DNA of 64,000 bases from Theobroma cacao (lineage: Eukaryota > Streptophyta > Magnoliopsida > Malvales > Malvaceae): NCBI RefSeq assembly GCF_000208745.1, contig NC_030850.1, positions 15,906,498-15,970,497 on the forward strand. Direction: 5' to 3'. A program made the translations under genes and the position numbers. Below are positions 9,961-20,869 of this stretch, one piece after another. Each line of letters starts with the position of its first letter. Position 1 is the stretch's first letter. Below the pieces are notes generated by a model, which saw only the letters and a program-made list of their open reading frames with translations, had not been told where the DNA came from and did not search any database.

Positions 9961-12376
9961 GATCTAGCCTGAGCCCTAACTCTTATTTTTTCTTTCTCTC
10001 AACCTCCAAACATTCTCTTTCACTCTCGAAACCCTCATACAGCTTCTATGGACCCTTATAGCAATGACTAAAGCTTTCAATCTTGAATTTAAGGTAAGAT
10101 TAACGACTTGTAAGTTCTAAATCCATGGGTTTAGCCTAATCTTCTTTTTCTTAAAATTCTAGCACCAAAACCCTCTTTTGAGCTAAGGATTTTTTGGGAC
10201 TTTTGCTCTCTAAAGAAGATATTGAGGTAAGGATGTTCATAGTTGAACAATAAGCTTCAAGTTTAAAGTTTTAAGTTTATTAGAGTTAGATAAAAAAATA
10301 TGGATTTACTAGACTAGTTCTGAATAAATGGGTTTAATAGAAAACTAGGAAACTTATGATAGAAATTATTATGCTAGGATTTGTTTAGCTTGGAGATTGT
10401 AGAACAAGTGAGGATTGATGAAGTGAGGCTTAGAAAACATGTTTTTGTCAAGGTCAGCAGTACACCCTTTTAAACTACTTTAGTATATAAAGCTAAGCAT
10501 GGTTTTTTGAATTAGTTGCCTTGCATGATTTGAATGCTATGTTTACAATATTAAATCAAAATGTTTATGTCCAAATAGTTTGAAAGAAGTTTTAGGATCT
10601 ATATATGTAAGTAAATATTATTACTATGTTTTAGTTTCAACAAAAAGGGACAAACCCTTTCCAATGTTTTACTTTAAATGCCTTAATTTCGTTATGTATG
10701 TGAAATAAGAAATGTGTATGGAATTATAGATGATAAGTGGACATAAATTTCCCACCTTCGTACTTGATGATAAGTATGATGATTGATTATGTTTGGGAGA
10801 ACACAATTTCTAGTAAAATAGTACCTAAATTGTTGCTATGGAAACTAGAGGTGAATGCTTAGGTGGATGTGGACATTCCCACCCTTTTGCTTATGATATG
10901 TTTTATGTGAATAGTACTTGAATAGGTGAATCATGATTCTTTGAATATGTGATGTAGTTTCATATACCTTATAAGGAAGTTTAAAGGTGCAGTATGAGTC
11001 TAGGTAAACTTGAGTATGTGTTGTTAATGAAATGAGTTATGAGGAAAATTCTTTGTATGAGATTGTTTCCTAGTGTTTTCACATGGTCTGAGTTGATATT
11101 CCACACATGCTGATGGCACCTAGTAAAATGTATGATAGTGTTTCCATACAGTGTGATGCAACATTCCACATGTGGTGATGGCACTCAGTGATATGAGTAG
11201 AGCGATCGCTATTTATTGTGATGTAGATTCCACCACGTGGTGATGACCATCAGCGTGAGTGAGGTTGATATGCCACTCATGAGACCCAAACATGGGATAC
11301 CTAGACGTGGTCCAAGACCAGTAGGCATCCACATTGCATACATGATGATTGCATACTAATTTTGTCTTTGTGATATTTCTTTTGTGATTGTGTTATTATG
11401 TTTGGGGTGATTGATTGAATGATATGTTGAACTTTAGATTATAAGTTAAGCTAGATAGATTGATAGATAGAATAAGTGCCAAGACACTAGTTTGAGTTGT
11501 ATGGATTGATAGATGATCACATGATGTTATACGATTGAATCTTAGAAAAAATCTTGAGTATATGAGTGACTCATATGGTTTATGGGAATGTTGGAGTAGA
11601 TTACCCATAGTTTGGGTTAAATGGTTAAGTTCGTTATCCCTTATAAAGGATTCGATACTAGGTAAAGTATAGCTTGCTTGCTTTTTCTAAAGGTTTTGCA
11701 TAAATGTTCAGCTTACTTAAAGAACTATATGTTTACAAAATGTTGATTTCACTAAACAAATGTGATTGATTTGTGGCAACTCAGTTTTATGATAATTGGA
11801 AAAGAATAAAGTAAGTTTATCTAAATATTCATGTTTACATTAAAGATGTAATTTGTGCAAAAACTCTAGACCTTGACTTGTCCTTTCTCGTATTCACCCT
11901 ACGTAGACTTTGTGACTCACACATTAATTTCCCTTTTTTTTTTGTGGGTCAATGCTTAGCTTTCTACCTTGTCATAGAGACAAGATCTGATTCATTATCA
12001 GTAGGTGATATAGCAACCTACTTAAAGCCTAGAAAGTCGGGGTCATGTTCTATTGACAAGTCGTTTTTACCTTCATTCTTATATTATGTTGTGAAATAAA
12101 TGAGAATTTCATGTTTTGATACTCATAATTGAGTTAATTATTTTGAATACCAAGATGGGTGATTTATATGTGTTTAGCTTATGGTGATGATGCCATAGAT
12201 GTGCACACAATGAGCACATGATGTGCCTATAAAATTATTATGATATGATGCAAGGCTTTATACTTGAAATGAATTTCTTATGTTTATTGAATGTTGGCCA
12301 TACCTCAAGAGGTAGATTTTTCATGATGTATGATAAAGTACTCGATGCCACGTGCTTAGTGATTGAAATAATGTGA

Positions 12377-12381
12377 TTATA
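12377..12381. repeat. Target-site duplication of element C (left)
   Basis: TTATA, repeated at 50772-50776 directly after the right LTR of element C. The pair defines C as one element despite 38 kb between its ends. Confidence 0.8.
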
Positions 12382-12599
12382 TGTGAAACCCTAATTTTCT
12401 TCACTATATGGAACATGGTGAGTTTTTGAGTTTTTATGAGTTATATTGGTTATGATTATTGAATGAGTTTTCCAGCCATTGAATGTTAAATTCCTTCGTA
12501 ATGTAATGTTACTTTCATTGATGATTGATGGTTTGAAAAATGATTGAAAAAGGAAATCAAAAGAAACTGTTTTTACAAGATAAGGCATGAAGGTCAATC

Positions 12600-12970
12600 C
12601 AATGTCAAGGAGAGTTGATCTTGAGAGTTATATGATCCTTAGCTAGCTTTTGGATATGTCTATGATTGACCCCCAAGGAAATGAAGGTCGATCCTTACAA
12701 GGTAAAAGTCTTGGAAAAGCTTTTAGAATTGCCTAGGATCAACCCCCAAAGGTCAAAGGGTCGATCCATAAAAGATAAACACTTAGAAAATTATCTAGAA
12801 ACATGAGGATCGACCCATAAAGGAAAAAAAGTCAATCCCTACATGCTTGAGACTCAAATTTAGCTACTGGAATTTGGTAGGATTGATCCTTTACAGTTAA
12901 AGGGTAGATCCCAATATCCCTGGGTAGAAAAATAAAACCCCAAAATCGACCCCTAAGGTTTAAAGGGTCA
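12600..12970 (+). repeat. GGATCGACCC/GGGTCGATCC stem-forming unit array, C left LTR
   Basis: About four to five units of 75-85 bases. Each pairs a GGATCGACCC-like with a GGGTCGATCC-like half-site around a short AA-rich spacer. The homologous array in the right LTR is at 48090-48475. It lies just upstream of the TATA box, in U3. Confidence 0.6.
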
Positions 12971-12995
12971 ACCTTAGGTTCCAATGTGGAAAAAA

Positions 12996-13002
12996 TATAA
13001 AA
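12996..13002 (+). promoter_or_regulatory. TATA box of element C LTR
   Basis: TATAAAA about 615 bases into the left LTR, after the hairpin-unit array. The right LTR has CATAAAA at the equivalent place (48491-48497) and the outer LTR a similar AAATATAAG (about 9955). This is the likely U3/R boundary region. Confidence 0.45.
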
Positions 13003-13994
13003 CCCAACTCGAGTCCTAGAATTCATTCTTCACTCTTTCAGTTTCCAACTCATCCCTAACAACTTCTAAAACCTTTTTCAACCTCTCAAGACCCCATTTA
13101 GCAAGGATTCAACCTTCCAAACTCAAATCTAAGGTAACATTTGGCATTTTTGGGTTTGAAACTCATGGTTATGACTTAACTCTATGATTTAATGAATTTA
13201 AGCTCATTTAATCTATTTTTAATCTAAGGATTTTAGAGGTTTTGCTCTCTAAAAAGGTTGTGAAGGTAAAGACAATTCAGGTTGTTTAATATATGGATTG
13301 GGTTTAAAGTTTGGAAACTTATTATAATTTAAATGAAGATTATTTGATAACTCGACTAGTTTTGAAAATGGATTTTGCCAAAAACAAAGATACTTACTAT
13401 AGGATTTATTGGGCTAGGTGATTAATAGAGCTCATGACTCTAGGACAAAGCATGGTTGATGACTTGAAGCTAAGAGGAAGTCGCTTCTTGTCAAGGTGAG
13501 TGGGTACACCTTTTTAAAGTATGTTTTATGGTAAAATTGAGCATAGTTTATCAACTTGATTTGCATACATTATTTGAATGCTATATTGTTTTCGATAGAT
13601 CAAATTATATGATAATAAATGTTTTCAATGAAGTTTTCAATTTACTATATAAGTAAATATCTCTACTACATATTAGTTTTCAACAAGGGGGGACAAGCCC
13701 ATTCAAATGTTTTCATTCAAAATCTCCTTGAATGGGCGTATGAAGCTCGAATGGTGCAATGATAGATAGGTGCATAGGTGGATGATTAGATACCCACCCA
13801 ATATGTGTGAAAGTGGTTGCTAGAATGCCCACTAATATAGAGTGTGAGAGTGGACGAATAAGTCTCCACCATTTAAGGACTATACGTGGATGCATTAGTG
13901 CCTACTGATAAATCTAATAGATGAATAACTTTACGTGATGTGTGAAACACTATTGTGTGGTATTTTATATAAATTTCCTTGTGTTATAAATATT

Positions 13995-14245
13995 CAACAT
14001 AACCCATTATGAAGGTAAGAATACCACTTGATCGTAGCTGAACGTGGGGTAAGTATACCACTTGATTATAACTTATCCTGGGGTTAAGAATATCGTTTGA
14101 TTATAACCCATTTTAGGGGTAAGAATACCACTTGATTATAGCCCATCGTGGAGGTAAGAATACCATTTGATAATAGTCCATTATGTGGGTAAGAATACTA
14201 CATAAACAAAGCTCTTTGTGGGGGTAAGAATACCCAGTACCCATA
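13995..14245 (+). repeat. Minisatellite of about 43 bases in C left LTR
   Basis: Units read roughly CCCATCATGGGGGTAAGAAT followed by ACCACTTGATTATAG. I count six to seven in this LTR and four to five in the right LTR (49495-49660), so the array has changed length since insertion. Confidence 0.65.
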
Positions 14246-15159
14246 AAGGTGAGTTTGGCGAATGTTACCCAGTACCCACAGTACCCATTCTGTGGGTAAG
14301 TGAGTTTGACAACGCTGCTTTTGTATGAAATGATGACGTGTTTGATTTCCAAATTATATTATTATGTGTTGAATGATTGGTAGAACTATTAAGTTGAAGA
14401 CTTGATAACACTTCTAGATCTCTATATAAGGGGTAATTGCCCAACATACAAGTGGTTTGACAATTAATACTGCTACCAACAGTAAAGGTTCCAATACCTA
14501 TGGTGTGAACTCTCTCTTTTTCTCCTTATGACTAATTGTTCTCGGAGTTATAAACATTTATTAACTCTTTTATGCAACTTGGTTTTCAAATGCTTTACGA
14601 AAATGTTTGAAACAAGATTGTTCAACATTTGAGAGAAAATTATATGGTTGTTTTTGAATACCACATTGATTTACCAAAGCATGATTTAGTTCAAAAAATC
14701 TTCCCTTTAGCTTGTCCCCCTCCCGTATCCATTCATGGAGTCTTTATGCCTTGCTCTCTAGTTTCCCCTATTTTTCTTTTACAGATTAGTAGCTCACTTA
14801 CCTAGACATCTTTTGGAGGAATAGCTCAGCTTGCATTTGGTAGGTGTAATAGTGCCTTCTTTCTAGCCACCAGTGTCACTACACTTCGTAATGTGTCAAG
14901 TCAAGTCTTGAACTATTTATAATTACTACGATACTTGGCTTGTAAATAAGTATTGCTATATTCATATTTGCTTTACGATTCAGAATTTTATGCTGAGCCC
15001 TAGAATGAGTGCATAGAAATGTTGATATCTATGGTGAGATGACCATAGATGATAATGACACAAGATGTGTGCCAAACCATAGAATTTACATGTTATATGA
15101 ATGATGATATTAAATGAAAGGAATATATCACTTTTATGTTTAGACTTGTAGATCTATAT

Positions 15160-16338
15160 TGTTGGTCCCAAGTAAATGTGATAGAGAGGGGGTGAATAAC
15201 ACTTTTTGGCTCTTGTTAAAATTGACTTCTAATTGGGGACAAATGAAAGGTAAAAGAAGGATTTAAAGATGAATGAAAAACTAAAAAAATAGAGTAGACA
15301 ATCACACCAAAATTTAGAGTGGTTCTGTCCAAGACTTACATCCACTACCTTGATTATTCAACCAAGGATTTTCCAAACAAATCCACTATGAATGGTGAAA
15401 TTCACAAGCTTCCACCAAGCTTTACAATGGCTTTTACTAGGCTCAGCCAAAACCTTTCATAATGGTTTTTATAGGAATCAACCAAAACCCAACAACTAAC
15501 TTTTCTAGGCTAAGTTTCAACCTATACACTCAATCAAGCAATTCAAGCTTGAATAAATTCTCTTTGAGTGTCTCGCACACTCTGAGTATACAAAGAAAAG
15601 AGAAATAAAGGTGTACCTATGATCACTTGCTTAATCTAAGTGGTACAAAGTGAAGTGCTTGAATCTTTTACTAGGATAGGCGTGGAGTGCAGAAAAATAC
15701 AAAAAGTTTTTGCTAGTTTTTGAGCCATTTTTGTTCTTGGAAGCCTTAATTTCATTTCTAGCCATTGGAAGCCTCTTAAATACTTGGAAAATCAGCTTTG
15801 ATAGGTGTTGAGCAGTTTTTGACCGTTGGAAATAGTTTTGTTGCAATTCTGGCCATTAATCTACCTTCTAGTGCACAATTCAAATTTTTTGACAGAATGC
15901 TCTTAGTCGACTAACTAATATCTTAGTCGACTAAGTTGTTTCTGTCTTCTGTTCTCTGCTTCTGGCAATGAGCACTTAGTTAACTAACTTCCTTCTTAGT
16001 CGATTAAGTTGGTTCTGTCTTGAAGTCCAGATTTTTGGCAGTAGACTCTTAGTCAACTAACCCATTTCTTGGTCGATTAAGTCTTTTCTATTTCTCAATA
16101 CTCTTGAGCCCACGAACTTCTGATTCAAACTTTAGTTGACTAACCCTTCATTATTCAACTAAGGAACTTCCGTATTATTGATTAGTTGTGGCTTCTTATT
16201 CATATACTTTTTGATATGTCCCATGGAATTATTTATTTATCATTAGCATACAATTCTTGTGTTGCACACTCAAGTAGAATTATTAGACACAAATGAATGG
16301 GAATGTTTTACTATCATCAAAAACTAATGGAGCCAACA
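15160..16338 (-). mobile_element. Solo LTR A1 (SIRE-like copia family A), minus
   Basis: It runs from TGTTGGTCCC to GGAGCCAACA, 1179 bases, and is the reverse complement of the LTR seen at 18920-22783 and 52398-53287. The flanks TATAT (15155-15159) and TGTAT (16339-16343) fit a 5-base duplication with one change. It lies inside the left LTR of C and is absent from the matching place in the right LTR. It contains copies of TTAGTCGACTAAG-type palindromes (15905-16160). Confidence 0.85.
15905..16160 (-). repeat. TTAGTCGACTAAG palindrome array in A1
   Basis: Diverged copies of TTAGTCGACTAA/TTAGTCAACTAA occur about every 30-40 bases in tandem units that also carry a CTGTCTC-like motif. The same array recurs in A2 (19080-19301 and 21921-22035) and in A3 (52398-52480). 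Confidence 0.65.
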
Positions 16339-16481
16339 TGTATTATGTTGTATTAGGATGAATGAATGCGATGGATGACAAGCCCATACATGTCGATTAA
16401 GGCTTGCTTGGGCCTAGAGGGCAATACCCATAAAGGTCCATGCACTGATTATGATCCTCCCAAAAATAGGATGTGACAAAG

Positions 16482-16496
16482 TTGGTATCACAAGTC
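16482..16496 (+). other. Primer-binding site of element C (initiator-Met tRNA type)
   Basis: TTGGTATCACAAGTCC begins three bases after the LTR end, a mutated form of the TGGTATCAGAGC complement of initiator Met tRNA used by most plant LTR elements. Confidence 0.75.
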
Positions 16497-16709
16497 CTAT
16501 GTTTTTCTCAGTCATGTTGTGAAGTGCAAGGGTTCTATGTGAGAATCTTGTTTTTGGTTTGTGTACCTGAGCACAAATTAGAAATGAGAGACTAGTACAT
16601 GATTCCTTGTTTGTCTTCCAAGCTTAAGTTCCCATTTATAGATGTCACTTGTATATATACATGTCTAGATATTGAAACCTTGTTTATACTTGCTCTTATC
16701 TAGGCGATT

Positions 16710-17900
16710 ATGCCGCCTAGAACTCGAACGGTTTCTAAACATGTTGTAAAGCAGGAGACTCCCATAGATGTTACAACTAGACTACAGACTCCCATTGCTG
16801 AAGATCGTGGTGGACACAGTAGAGCCATGAGTTCAGTGAGAGTCGAAACACCAAACGATGACTTTGTGGAGTATCAAGCTCTAGATTATGAGAGTTATAG
16901 CTTAATAAATGTTAAGGCAGAGATAACAAGGTAAGGGACAAGCTACTGTACAAGCCTCCCTTAGTTAACAAGATCAAGATGACCTCTAATAGTCTAAGAC
17001 TGTTAAAGGTAGTACGGATATTTCCTTACTAGATTTATTAAGGATGAAACCTTCATCTTTCATGGGTCCAATGTGTCAAAGAAACCCCAAGTTTTCTTGT
17101 ATAACGTGGATAAGATATGTATCGCACTGAGATGTTCTAGCACTAAAGCCATGGAATTGGCTGCATTCTGATTGGATGATGTGGTTTAAACAAGCATGCG
17201 CCACTTAGGATAAGTTCAGTTATACATTTTGAACTGCTTTTTGACCTTTAGTGTGCAACATGTTAAAGCTTGAGAGTTTTAGGCACGGATACAAACTCTG
17301 AGAATAATAGTATCTAAGTGTAATATTAAGTTCACTCAACTTACTCAATATGCATCGTATCTCGTCTTTATGAAGGAGATGAAGATCAAGAGGTTTATGG
17401 ATGGACTGTGTGAATTGCTATTTAAAGGAGTGACATGCCGAGACTTTGATTCCTATTCCTTAGCCATAGATTGTGCTTAGAAGATAGAAATAAGGACTAT
17501 TGAGATTCGAGCAGCTAGAGATAGGTCCAAGAGGACCAAGATTGAGAGTCATAGAAATTCTAGAGGTGGTGGGGCATCTTTCTCCCCAAGCCAATAAAAA
17601 TGTACTCAGTATTCTCGTTAAAGGATTGGTTCTAGGGGTAACGATGCCAAATGGGATAGGCATGATGGTTGACCACCCAAAAAACAAACTTCCGAGCATG
17701 ATCGTCAGTCTACACTATAATGGCCTACTTGTCACAAGAAGCACCAAGGAAATTGACGTAAGGAGACTTTTTTTTTTTTACATGTGGCTTACCAGGACAT
17801 ATCCTAAAGAACTACCCTAAGCATCAAAAGTCACAAGGATATACCCAACCAGTGTTAACACTTGCTCTCATTGTTGCACAACTTATCAAAGAGGTCGAAA
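16710..17900 (+). pseudogene. Element C gag (chromovirus), degraded
   Basis: It begins at an ATG (16710) with MPPRTRTVSKHVVK, a typical start of Tekay-type gag, and is open to 16934. Further frames give the capsid-like segment ETFIFHGSNVSKKPQVFLY then KICIALRCSSTKAMELAAF (17045-17170). Near 17735-17820 a zinc-knuckle region is visible (YMWLTRTYPKELP for the usual YRCGLPGHILKDCP), its cysteines and glycine lost. Several stops and frameshifts separate the blocks. Confidence 0.8.
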
Positions 17901-17984
17901 GATCTAGGGGCAAAGGTGTCGATAATACTTCTCGAGGTAGAGCATTAGGGTATGGACTTCATGGTGCAATTAGTTAAGGAAAAC

Positions 17985-18172
17985 CCAGAGTTTATGCATT
18001 CACTCCACAAGATGCACAAGCATCAAATGCAGTTGTCACAAGTACTCTACTTGTGTATTCTATAAATGCACGCCTACGATATGATCCTAGTGCTACTTAT
18101 TCATTTGTTTCTCCATATTTTTTTTATCTAATTTATGTATAGAGCACTCCAAAAGGGAGCAAGGTCTAATAG
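17985..18172 (+). pseudogene. Element C protease, N-terminal part
   Basis: The frame reads RVYAFTPQDAQASNAVVTST then INARLRYDPSATYSFVSPYF. This is the retropepsin active-site region, with the usual D-S-G-A-T changed to D-P-S-A-T, so the catalytic triplet is lost. Element E interrupts the domain at 18177; it resumes at 42781. Confidence 0.8.
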
Positions 18173-18177
18173 TAACT
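18173..18177. repeat. Target-site duplication of element E (left)
   Basis: GTAAC, repeated at 42776-42780 directly after the right LTR of element E. Confidence 0.8.
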
Positions 18178-19079
18178 ATTAGTCTATAAGTCTCAAAAGG
18201 GAATATACCAAGAGGGAGGTGAATTGCTATATTGAAATTTCTTTGAAAATCTAAGTATAAAAATAAAAACTTTTTTACCTTAAAATATTTTTTAATATCA
18301 AAAACAAAAACAAGTTTTCAACAATAAATTGCTAAACATAAAAATAATATATCAAAGTAAAATATTTTTCCTAAGTTAAATGCTAACTATGAAAAGTAAA
18401 GGGAAAAATATATTCCTAAGTGTAGAACAATAAATCAATATAAAAACTAATTTCCTAAGACAAATATGAGCAATAAATAATAATGCGTAAAATTAAAAAA
18501 AGTCACAAAGAACTTATAGTGGTTTGACTTTTTCGATCCCTACATTCACTCCCTTGGTAACTGAAATTTCAATCCACTATCAAAGATTCTTGCTTTTTAA
18601 CAGGACAAAGCGATAACCCTCATATAATCCACAAAGGATTCTTGATTTTTAATGAGATCAAGCGATAACTCTTGCAATGGTTTTTTCATGAGATCAAGTG
18701 ATAACCCTTACACAGTCCACAAATAAATTGTTGTTTTTTAACAACATTAAGCAATAACCAACAAATAGCTTTTCAAAATTAAGCTAAAACCTTTACAAGA
18801 TGTGTGTGCAAAGGAGTAATAGCAAATATTTGCCTTACAAATGTTGAATGTTAGAGATTTTAGCTTTGGTGTAGTGAGAAAAGAAAAATTAGCTCAAATG
18901 AAGTAAGTATTTACCTTTGTGTTGGCTTCATTAGTTTTTGATGATGATAAAACATTCCCACTCATTTATGTCTAACTATGTTACTTGAGTGTGCAGGATG
19001 AAAAATGTATGCCAATAATAAATTAATCACTAAAATGCAACATAAGAATTAGGAGCTAAAATTGAGCCACAAAACAAAA

Positions 19080-19301
19080 GCCTTTTAGTTGGATAAATAA
19101 GGGAGTTAGTTAACTAAAACTCAAGAATAAAGATGGCTGATTAGAGACAGAGACAACTTAATCGACTAAGAAGCATTGTTAGTTGACTAAGAGCTTATTG
19201 CCAAAAATTGGGTTCAGAGACAAAGACAACTTAATCGACTAAGAAGCATTATTAGTCAACTAAAAGCTTACTGTTAGAAATTGGGTTCAGAGACAGAGAT
19301 G
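19080..19301 (+). repeat. TTAGTCGACTAAG unit array in A2 (left of D1)
   Basis: Units of about 70-75 bases, each AGAGACAGAGACAACTTAAT then CGACTAAGAAGCAT..TTAGTTGACTAAGAGC. Two full units precede D1, and about two more follow at 21921-22035. D1 inserted in the repeat at ACTTA. Confidence 0.7.
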
Positions 19302-19935
19302 ACTTATGTCACGACCCAAATTCTGGGTCATGACCGGCGCATGGGCCCAATGGACGTAGTCCACTAAGCCCAAGCAAGCCTATTAATTTGACATGTTCAT
19401 CATTCCATCATAAACTACTAAGTCATATATCATAACTTAGAATCAAAATAATATTAAGCATTGCCACTTCATACTGGCATGCCAAACAAGTGTATATACA
19501 CTGTCTACACATGTATCTTAATATTTCACATTAGGTTCGTCTATACACAACAAAAAGAGACTAGATGTCCAGCAGAAAGACTTGGATGAATGTACAGCTA
19601 CTGAATGCCGAGACACCTACCAAAAGATGGATACAAGCCCATGAGGACACCTCGTCCTAGTTACCAACTGTCTCTTAATCTGAAAACATGAAGTTGAAAG
19701 CGGTGAGCATAAACTCAGTGAGTGAACAAAAAGGGAACAAGCATACCATAAGGAATGTTTATTAAAATCATGATGCACTCATTTTCTCAAAACAATGTAA
19801 TTTGTTCTAGTTCTTAGTAGAAGCCCTAATGTAAACCCCTTATGAGTAAATCACTTAAAAGATCCACACTTAACTATGGTACCAAAGAATCGAAAAATAT
19901 AGCAAAACCCACAAGTTAGCCAAAATGGACAGAAA

Positions 19936-20010
19936 GTTTCTCGCTGCAACGAGAACCAGGTTTGGTGAAGGCCCTCAAACCCGAGAGTTTCTCGTTACAG
20001 CGAGAGTAAG
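19936..20010. repeat. CTCGCTGCAGCGAG-type palindromes in D1
   Basis: TTTCTCGCTGCAACGAGAA (about 19938) and GTTTCTCGTTACAGCGAGAG (about 19986) are near-perfect inverted repeats; related copies sit at the same place in D2 and the B1 LTRs. Confidence 0.6.
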
Positions 20011-20147
20011 AACATCAAGGAAAAAGTCTCATTTTCCTTTAAAACAAGCCATCCTGCTAAAATAACAATAGCAACATATAACACATGTAAACTCTCAAAT
20101 TTCAACAAATCAAATGCTCACATATTTGCATTTACAAACATATACCA

Positions 20148-20178
<31 letters not shown>

Positions 20179-20869
20179 NNNNNNNNNNNNNNNNNNNNNN
20201 NNNNNNNNNNNNNNNNNNNNNNNNNNNNNNNNNNNNNNNNNNNNNNNNNNNNNNNNNNNNNNNNNNNNNNNNNNNNNNNNNNNNNNNNNNNNNNNNNNNN
20301 NNNNNNNNNNNNNNNNNNNNNNNNNNNNNNNNNNNNNNNNNNNNNNNNNNNNNNNNNNNNNNNNNNNNNNNNNNNNNNNNNNNNNNNNNNNNNNNNNNNN
20401 NNNNNNNNNNNNNNNNNNNNNNNNNNNNNNNNNNNNNNNNNNNNNNNNNNNNNNNNNNNNNNNNNNNNNNNNNNNNNNNNNNNNNNNNNNNNNNNNNNNN
20501 NNNNNNNNNNNNNNNNNNNNNNNNNNNNNNNNNNNNNNNNNNNNNNNNNNNNNNNNNNNNNNNNNNNNNNNNNNNNNNNNNNNNNNNNNNNNNNNNNNNN
20601 NNNNNNNNNNNNNNNNNNNNNNNNNNNNNNNNNNNNNNNNNNNNNNNNNNNNNNNNNNNNNNNNNNNNNNNNNNNNNNNNNNNNNNNNNNNNNNNNNNNN
20701 NNNNNNNNNNNNNNNNNNNNNNNNNNNNNNNNNNNNNNNNNNNNNNNNNNNNNNNNNNNNNNNNNNNNNNNNNNNNNNNNNNNNNNNNNNNNNNNNNNNN
20801 NNNNNNNNNNNNNNNNNNNNNNNNNNNNNNNNNNNNNNNNNNNNNNNNNNNNNNNNNNNNNNNNNNNNN
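20179..20869. other. Assembly gap (N)
   Basis: 691 undetermined bases inside solo LTR D1, directly after a (TA)n tract (20151-20178). Confidence 0.99.

Larger units (their letters stand above)
9405..12381 (+). repeat. Outer old chromovirus LTR, left part
   Basis: This region is a diverged relative of the C-element LTR. Matching blocks include TGGATGAGTTTTCC (about 9420), an array of GGTCGATCC/GGATTGACC units (9560-9960) and a distal block near 11870-12380 that parallels 14700-15150. It is 5' truncated near the CACTA fragment. Its last 87 bases or so lie at 50777-50868, on the far side of element C, which inserted here with duplication TTATA. The middle (10700-11860) differs from the C LTR and includes phrases around CACATGTGGTGATGGCAC repeated three or four times (11090-11260). 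Confidence 0.65.
12382..16478 (+). repeat. Element C, left (5') LTR with inserted A1
   Basis: It runs from TGTGAAACC to GGATGTGACA, 4097 bases with the 1179-base A1 solo LTR inside; net length about 2.9 kb, matching the 2893-base right LTR. Inside are a GGATCGACCC unit array (12600-12970), a TATAAAA box (12996-13002), a second tandem array (13995-14245) and a conserved 3' end sharing the AAGGCTTGCTTGGGCCTA motif with other gypsy LTRs here. Confidence 0.85.

Noticed and set aside
11878..12099. 73-codon frame in the outer LTR
   Set aside because: Lies in an LTR block repeated elsewhere in the window without the frame; no recognised domain.
17460..17820. 79- and 106-codon frames on both strands in the gag region of element C
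   Set aside because: Only the zinc-knuckle portion of the plus frame is meaningful and is described under gag; the remainder is out of frame with gag.
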